A DNA stretch of 22,860 nt. Origin: M3007 sp038249605 (lineage in GTDB: Bacteria > Bacteroidota > Bacteroidia > Chitinophagales > Saprospiraceae). Below, piece after piece: positions 21,390-22,860 of this stretch. The notes beneath the pieces were generated by a model. That model made no database searches, was not told the DNA's origin, and worked only from the letters and a program-made list of their open reading frames with translations. Numbering within the stretch: the stretch's first letter is position 1; each line of letters opens with the position of its first letter. The translations under genes and the position numbers were made by a program. The DNA is taken from assembly GCA_038249605.1 (NCBI GenBank), contig JBBSDH010000043.1, forward strand, positions 1 to 22,860. The letters are read 5' to 3'.

Positions 21390-22860
21390 CTACTTTTTCC
21401 CAATCACCTCAAACTTTTGCTCCAACCTGTACCCCTGCGGATCCACAACCACCAAGATGTGTTTGCCCACATCCGGTTGCAAAGCCATTTGGTGAAAAGT
21501 GCGCGTGCTGCCCAAATACACACCGTCCAAATGCCAAAACACTTCAGCATTGGGGTTGCGGTGGGCCACCTGAAAAACGGTACTGCCGAGCTTTCCGTCA
21601 AGATCGACAGGAACAAAAATACGCGCCGCTTGTCGGGGGTAAATGAGCTGCAATGGTTTGGTGTCCTCCACCGTTCCGGGTGCGCCCATGCAATCGGCCC
21701 TGAAGGGTGGGGGAGGCTGGTACGACGGGTTTTTCGAACGGTAATAATACTCCTCTACTGGTGGCAATACGAACCAGGGACGGTGCAACATACGGTCGGG
21801 CGATTCACAGGCACTGTTCACCTGCCAGGTTCCCGTTGGGTCGAGGTGTAAAAGTTGGTGGTACGCACAGGCAGGCGCCTGCAAACCACTTTTGGGTATC
21901 CACAACGTATCCACCGTACAGTGCTCTCCGGCACGGTAGCCGCTTTGACGGCACACGGCAGCCTGCGTCATAGCATCGTATGGCGGATCGAACCAGGCTT
22001 CGGCCTGGGGCAAAATTTCCATGATGTCGAACAACACGGGCGCCGCCACATCCACGCCTATAAGCCCTGGCCTGCCTTCGCCGTCGGCGTTGCCCACCCA
22101 CACGCCCACGGCATAGCGGGGCGTTACACCGGCTGCCCAGGCGTCGCGGTAGCCGTAGCTCGTACCCGTTTTCCAGGCGATGCGGCGGCTGGCTCTGAAA
22201 AGCGTCCACTCGCCCGAGCTCATGGGTCTTTCCACTTCCTGCATGGCTTCAAACGTATGCCAAACGGCGCCTGCACTCAGCAAAGGGGCCTCCCAGAGAA
22301 GTTTTTTTGCGGCAGCGTATTTTTTTGTTTTGAAAAAAACCGGCGGGTGAAAATCGTTGATGCCATACCGTCCATCGCGCTCGTAAAAACGGCCCAACAC
22401 GCGCGCCATGCTGGCATAGGTATTGGTGAGGTCGAGCAAACGCGCCTCGGCGCCTCCAAGGATGAGCGACAAACCGTAGTGCGCCGGCGCTTTGTTTAAG
22501 GTCGTGAGGCCCAGGCGTTGCAGGTTGAAATGAAATTTATCCAGTCCGTACGTCTGCAACAACAAAACAAACGGCACGTTCAGAGAACGCACCAGTGCTC
22601 TGTTGGCAGGCACAGCACCGTCGTACGATTCGTAATAATTCTCAGGTTTGTACCGCCCGAGTTGGGTAGGCACATCGTTGAGCAGACTACCCGGCAGGAT
22701 TTGGCCACTTTCCAGAGCAAGGGCATACAAATACGGCTTTAGAATGCTTCCTGTGCTTCTGGGCGCTGCAATCACATCCACCTGTTCGCCGTGTTCGGCA
22801 CCTGCACCCTGCACGTTGCCCACGTAGGCAAGCACTTCGCCTGTGGCTACATCAAGCACC
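21390..22860 (-). CDS. pbpC: Penicillin-binding protein 1C, transpeptidase part (5' end outside window)
   Basis: At least 489 residues are visible; the frame runs off the right edge, and a full PBP1C has about 750-800, so the membrane anchor and GT51 glycosyltransferase domain are missing here. The transpeptidase domain shows all three motifs: SxxK as STGSILKP, SxN as RSLN and KTG as WKTGTSYGYRDAWAAG (residues 38, 92 and 230 of the visible part). The ATG at 22859 is internal (LDVATGEVLAYVGN is mid-protein). A C-terminal BiPBP_C domain (~400-489, PRQAARIFVPVDLDGK...QKFEVIGKK) is specific to PBP1C. It polymerises and crosslinks peptidoglycan in the periplasm. In this family it is often next to an alpha-2-macroglobulin gene, which may lie beyond the edge. 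It converges on the secreted-protein gene with 12 bp between stops. Confidence 0.95.
   Translation of the reverse strand, partial: VLDVATGEVLAYVGNVQGAGAEHGEQVDVIAAPRSTGSILKPYLYALALESGQILPGSLLNDVPTQLGRYKPENYYESYDGAVPANRALVRSLNVPFVLLLQTYGLDKFHFNLQRLGLTTLNKAPAHYGLSLILGGAEARLLDLTNTYASMARVLGRFYERDGRYGINDFHPPVFFKTKKYAAAKKLLWEAPLLSAGAVWHTFEAMQEVERPMSSGEWTLFRASRRIAWKTGTSYGYRDAWAAGVTPRYAVGVWVGNADGEGRPGLIGVDVAAPVLFDIMEILPQAEAWFDPPYDAMTQAAVCRQSGYRAGEHCTVDTLWIPKSGLQAPACAYHQLLHLDPTGTWQVNSACESPDRMLHRPWFVLPPVEEYYYRSKNPSYQPPPPFRADCMGAPGTVEDTKPLQLIYPRQAARIFVPVDLDGKLGSTVFQVAHRNPNAEVFWHLDGVYLGSTRTFHQMALQPDVGKHILVVVDPQGYRLEQKFEVIGKK

Overview
The window looks like chromosomal DNA of a Bacteroidota bacterium, most likely a Saprospiria-type or related environmental lineage. 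This rests on proteins with type IX secretion (T9SS) C-terminal sorting domains, a TPR/HisKA_2 sensor kinase paired with a LytTR regulator, a TonB-dependent receptor with a carboxypeptidase-like N-terminal domain, an HYC_CC_PP-type protein, mevalonate-pathway isoprenoid synthesis, no Shine-Dalgarno-like leaders, and several matches to the Bacteroidota promoter pattern TTG-N(18-20)-TAnnTTTG. Nothing in the window is a recognisable plasmid, phage or conjugation backbone, rRNA, tRNA or CRISPR array.

Layout, left to right. 1-2209 (+): the 3' part of a polytopic membrane glycosyltransferase-like protein, then a small cupin. 2239-5741 (-): a PcfJ-domain protein and a large secreted Cys-rich protein (thrombospondin type 3 repeats, 17-residue GCC2/GCC3-like repeats, T9SS tail) with its own terminator. 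6010-8639 (+): a TPR sensor kinase overlapping a LytTR response regulator by 4 bp. 8640-9038: a gene-poor stretch holding the first ~46 codons of a Cof-type HAD hydrolase as a relic, two copies of a palindromic repeat, and a strong bidirectional terminator. 9039-13020 (-): a TonB-dependent receptor, a Cys-rich HYC_CC_PP protein (together a possible metal-uptake pair) and diphosphomevalonate decarboxylase. 13180-16709 (+): a Gmad2-like lipoprotein, a 412-bp gap, a PASTA membrane protein, a rhodanese, a zincin lipoprotein and a small basic exported protein ending at a perfect 16-bp terminator hairpin. 16848-21377 (+): a 1509-residue secreted HYR/dockerin-like/T9SS protein. 21390-22860 (-): the 3' part of penicillin-binding protein 1C, cut by the window edge.

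The genes are mostly single transcription units or short operons, and several serve the cell envelope or surface (PBP1C, PASTA protein, T9SS proteins, TonB receptor, lipoproteins). No coherent new multi-gene defence or metabolic system was found. The most interesting items are the HAD relic beside REP-like repeats, the nested higher-order repeats of the Cys-rich surface protein, a terminator whose arm carries the -33 box of the next gene, the HYC_CC_PP/TonB-receptor pair, and a pyrimidine-rich motif recurring at three gene ends.
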